A DNA stretch of 24,273 bases from an uncultured euryarchaeote (GTDB lineage Archaea > Thermoplasmatota > Poseidoniia > Poseidoniales > Poseidoniaceae): contig CALGEM010000263.1 of NCBI GenBank assembly GCA_937881505.1, forward strand, positions 1 to 24,273. Direction: 5' to 3'. Of the stretch, positions 22,149 through 24,273 are shown in pieces. A program made the translations under genes and the position numbers. Position 1 is the stretch's first letter. Every line of letters begins with the position of its first letter. The notes below the pieces were generated by a model, which ran no database searches, was not told where the DNA came from, and worked only from the letters and a program-made list of their open reading frames with translations.

Positions 22149-23183
22149 TTAGTCGCGTAGACCTTCTTCGCACACCTGGTAGACGCACTCACCGTCGGGG
22201 AGGTTTGGCGAGTCGACCAGACGAGCGATTCGTCGTCCGCCTTTGGCTTTGCGCAGGTAGAGGCGGAAGGTGCTGGCGTGGGCGAGGATGTGGCCACCGA
22301 TGGGCTTGGTCGGGTCGCCCCACATGGCGTCGGGCTTGGAATGCACCTGATTGGTGACAAGCACGAGCGCGTTGTTGACATCGGCGAGTTTCTTCAAGTC
22401 CTTCAGGTGGCTGTTGAGCTTTTGCTGGCGTCGGGCGAGCATGCCTCGTCCAATGAACTCAGCACGGAAGTGGCTGGTCAAGGAGTCGACGATGATCATC
22501 TTGACGTTCAATCCCTTGCTCATTCGCTTGATTTCATCGGCCAAGAGCATTTGGTGAGCGGAGTTGTACGCACGGGCGACGTGAATGCGGGAGAGGACAT
22601 AATCCGGGTCCAATCCGTGTCCGCGGGCCATCTGTGTGATGCGCTCAGGTCGGAAGGTGTCTTCCGTGTCGATGTAGAAGACATCGCCGTCGAGGCCACC
22701 TTGGTCGACCGGGAGGGTGCAGTTCACGGCGAGTTGGTGTCCAATCTGGGTCTTTCCGCTACCGAATTCACCGTAGACTTCCACCAAAGCTTGGGTCTCG
22801 AATCCACCACCGAGGAGGTCGTCGATTGACTGTACCTTGGAGGAGAGTTTCTGAACTTCCCGGCGGCGCTCGAGGAGTGCATCACCGGAGACGAAGCCAC
22901 CGATGTTGGCCATCTTCTTGGCTGCGGCGATGATTTTGGCCGAAACCGCTTCACCGAGTTCTGCTTCTTCGGCAAGATCTGCTGGTGACATAACAGCGAG
23001 GCCCAGGAGTTCTTCAAAACCGGCTTCTCGCAACTTTTCCGCGGTCGCAGGTCCAACACCTGGGAGGTCTTCGATGGTCACTTTGACCTCTTCTTCCTCG
23101 GTCATTGGCATGACCTCTTCTTCCACCGGTGCTTCATTCTTTTCAACTTCAATGCTGACTTTTTTCTTTGATTTTGTTGGCAT
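22149..23183 (-). CDS. radA: Archaeal recombinase RadA
   Basis: RadA is the RecA/Rad51-family strand-exchange ATPase for homologous recombination. From ATG 23183 it has 344 residues. A lysine-rich start and acidic stretch (1-33) precede the helix-hairpin-helix domain (IEDLPGVGPATAEKLREAGF, 37-56). The Walker A motif is GEFGSGKT (138-145) and Walker B is MIIVDSL (229-235). LVLVTNQVHSKPDAMWGDPTKPIGGHILAHASTFRLYLRKAKGGRRIARLVDSPNLPDGE (from 273) is the typical RadA C-terminal core. No intein interrupts it. A start at 23198 is possible, but GAAGGG just before MPTK favours 23183. FtsZ follows in the same transcription unit. Confidence 0.97.
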   Translation of the reverse strand: MPTKSKKKVSIEVEKNEAPVEEEVMPMTEEEEVKVTIEDLPGVGPATAEKLREAGFEELLGLAVMSPADLAEEAELGEAVSAKIIAAAKKMANIGGFVSGDALLERRREVQKLSSKVQSIDDLLGGGFETQALVEVYGEFGSGKTQIGHQLAVNCTLPVDQGGLDGDVFYIDTEDTFRPERITQMARGHGLDPDYVLSRIHVARAYNSAHQMLLADEIKRMSKGLNVKMIIVDSLTSHFRAEFIGRGMLARRQQKLNSHLKDLKKLADVNNALVLVTNQVHSKPDAMWGDPTKPIGGHILAHASTFRLYLRKAKGGRRIARLVDSPNLPDGECVYQVCEEGLRD

Positions 23184-23219
23184 GTTCCATCCCTTCACTC
23201 CGATGGTGGTATGCTTCCC

Positions 23220-23224
23220 TATAT
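23220..23224 (-). promoter_or_regulatory. TATA-like box for radA
   Basis: On the minus strand this reads ATATA, 37-41 bp before ATG 23183. That would place the transcript start near 23195, with a leader of about 12 nt holding the GAAGGG ribosome-binding site. The 133-bp spacer between the lipoprotein stop and radA otherwise shows nothing else. Confidence 0.4.
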
Positions 23225-23331
23225 GAAGAAACGAAGGAGGGCGCGGTCGGAAGACCCCCCTTTAATCCTCAAATTTGAATTGTTGGTGGCAGAGCAGTGC
23301 AACGAATGGTTCACTTTTCGTTTTGATTTCG

Positions 23332-24168
23332 TCAAACTGAAAGTGAATCAGATTCCTGCTCGGTCGCTTCCGTCGCGAGTGGGTTGGGTGGGGACTCAAT
23401 GGCCTCGTAGGCAATGGTGACGATGTGATGAATGTCGATGGAATCGTTTCCTGCGTCAATGCTGACGTTGAGGTTCCAATCTCCCCCTTCCACGTTGTAT
23501 TGGCTGTGGGTCCACGACGCTTCTTGGCCATCACCGATCTGTTCGGTGTGGAAGGCTTGCTCTTCACCTTCGGGGTCGTCGAGGTGCCACGTGACCGTAA
23601 TTTGTGTTCCCGGGATGATGTCGTTCCGGTTTGTTATGGTGGACTGCACTGCCAAATGCTCGGGCGTGGGGCATTGGCAATCGGGAGAAGTGGCCAACAC
23701 CATGGCATCGGGATCTTCGGTGTTCGTTTGGGTCCAATCGATTTCCTTGTCAATGCGCAAGATGAGTTCCATCGACGCCTCGTTATCGCTTTCGTCCGTG
23801 GCCGACAAAGTGGCCGTGAACATGCCATGTGTCTGGTAGGTGTAGGTGATTTCAGCCTGGTCGTTCGCGTTGACGGTCACGGCATTAACCCCCTCCTCGT
23901 CGTCGCCGGGGTCAAAGGTGAACGTCTTCATTCCGCCTGCCTTTGAGGTCACTCGAGCGAAATCAAAGGACAATTCCACGCCGGTTGTGGACAAGACAGC
24001 ACCGTTTTGAACGCGCTCGGTGATGGTGCCGGCCGTCGCATCGTAGTGGACGTTCATGGAGATGGGACTGTTGTCTTTCTCACTGCCCTCGCCTCCGAGA
24101 CAACCTGCCAGCGAAGCTGCAAGAAGGACGGCGAGCACGGCCATCGTCTTGGTACGCTCGGCTCGCAT
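23332..24168 (-). CDS. Secreted lipoprotein with PKD-like beta domain
   Basis: From ATG 24168 the product begins MRAERTKTMAVLAVLLAASLAGCLGG, a signal peptide with a lipobox (LAGC, Cys23) for lipid anchoring outside the membrane. Residues about 35-140 resemble PKD/Ig-like beta domains (ITYTYQTHGMFTATLSATDESDNEA, the YTYxxxGxYTxTLTVTDxxG pattern). A second beta-rich region (about 150-255) includes SPDCQCPTPEH and GTQITVTWHLDDPEGEEQ. The acidic composition is typical of marine extracellular proteins. ATGs at 24174 and 24189 are alternatives. No ligand can be assigned. It is upstream of radA but separated by 148 bp, so it is probably independently transcribed. Confidence 0.75.
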   Translation of the reverse strand: MRAERTKTMAVLAVLLAASLAGCLGGEGSEKDNSPISMNVHYDATAGTITERVQNGAVLSTTGVELSFDFARVTSKAGGMKTFTFDPGDDEEGVNAVTVNANDQAEITYTYQTHGMFTATLSATDESDNEASMELILRIDKEIDWTQTNTEDPDAMVLATSPDCQCPTPEHLAVQSTITNRNDIIPGTQITVTWHLDDPEGEEQAFHTEQIGDGQEASWTHSQYNVEGGDWNLNVSIDAGNDSIDIHHIVTIAYEAIESPPNPLATEATEQESDSLSV

Positions 24169-24195
24169 GGGCATGGTAGGTCGCACCACCTCATG

Positions 24196-24242
24196 AAACC
24201 ACCCGTTTTCATGATGGGCTGGAGACGGTGGTTTGAAAACGG
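24196..24242. repeat. Interleaved inverted repeats upstream of the lipoprotein gene
   Basis: AAACCACC (24196-24203) pairs with GGTGGTTT (24227-24234), and CCGTTTTC (24203-24210) pairs with GAAAACGG (24235-24242). The four blocks alternate, so the two stems are not nested but cross, as in a pseudoknot. The same four blocks can be read as two compound sites in opposite orientation around 24218. They lie in the promoter region of the lipoprotein gene. Confidence 0.45.
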
Positions 24243-24273
24243 TGAACCGTGGCGGGCAAAGTAGCGAGGTGGG

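Noticed and set aside
22084..22188. 35-residue N-terminal extension of FtsZ overlapping radA
   Set aside because: It is Arg-rich and unrelated to FtsZ, and overlaps the conserved RadA C-terminus; ATG 22083 gives a normal FtsZ.
1..24273. CRISPR array, tRNA or rRNA genes, insertion sequences, integration sites
   Set aside because: I found no regularly spaced repeats, cloverleaf with CCA-end pattern, rRNA-like stretch, transposase or integrase on either strand.

Overview
The window reads as a chromosomal segment from a free-living heterotrophic euryarchaeon, most plausibly marine Group II (Candidatus Poseidoniales) or a close relative. Archaeal markers are RadA with an N-terminal helix-hairpin-helix domain, an archaeal-style FtsZ, TATA-like boxes about 25-30 bp ahead of start codons, and a mixture of leaderless and Shine-Dalgarno starts. 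The metabolic genes look bacterial in type (two-domain MaeB malic enzyme, E. coli-like Icd, RlmH, Apt, NCS2 permease), which fits the chimeric gene content known for that group. The taxonomic call is inference: there is no rRNA in the window. Coding density is very high and there is no gene-free stretch above 300 bp. I found no tRNA, rRNA, CRISPR array, insertion sequence, integrase or phage gene.

Layout, left to right: a possible minus-strand gene start cut by the window edge (1-79); a 217-bp divergent spacer with a 12-bp palindrome and a hairpin at the start codon; malic enzyme (297-2621, +). Then comes a minus-strand cluster of three (4551 down to 2579: unknown 125-aa protein, GST/glutaredoxin-like protein with CPFC, membrane-anchored degenerate FGE/SUMF1-like protein) and a divergent plus-strand rlmH with a membrane protein. 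Next are a two-helix membrane protein, a DUF2203 protein with cob(I)alamin adenosyltransferase, a convergent Nudix hydrolase, and a DHH phosphoesterase. A minus-strand MMPL/RND exporter with a small coiled-coil protein is divergent from apt, which is followed by an AzgA-type purine permease: an adenine uptake and salvage pair. A four-helix b561-like membrane protein is divergent from a 1147-residue helical-repeat protein ending in a PIN nuclease domain. After this lie icd (-), an OsmC-like gene (+), an acidic unknown (-), a membrane-anchored choice-of-anchor-V-like protein (+), the radA-ftsZ pair (-), and a PKD-like lipoprotein (-).

Functional links: malic enzyme and isocitrate dehydrogenase are both NADPH-producing central-carbon enzymes. 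Apt plus the permease forms an adenine salvage cassette. RadA and FtsZ couple DNA repair and cell division in one transcription unit. The least explained items are the giant PIN-domain protein, the catalytically dead FGE-like membrane protein, and several inverted repeats placed at start codons or in divergent promoters (malic enzyme, ftsZ, MMPL/apt, DUF2203).
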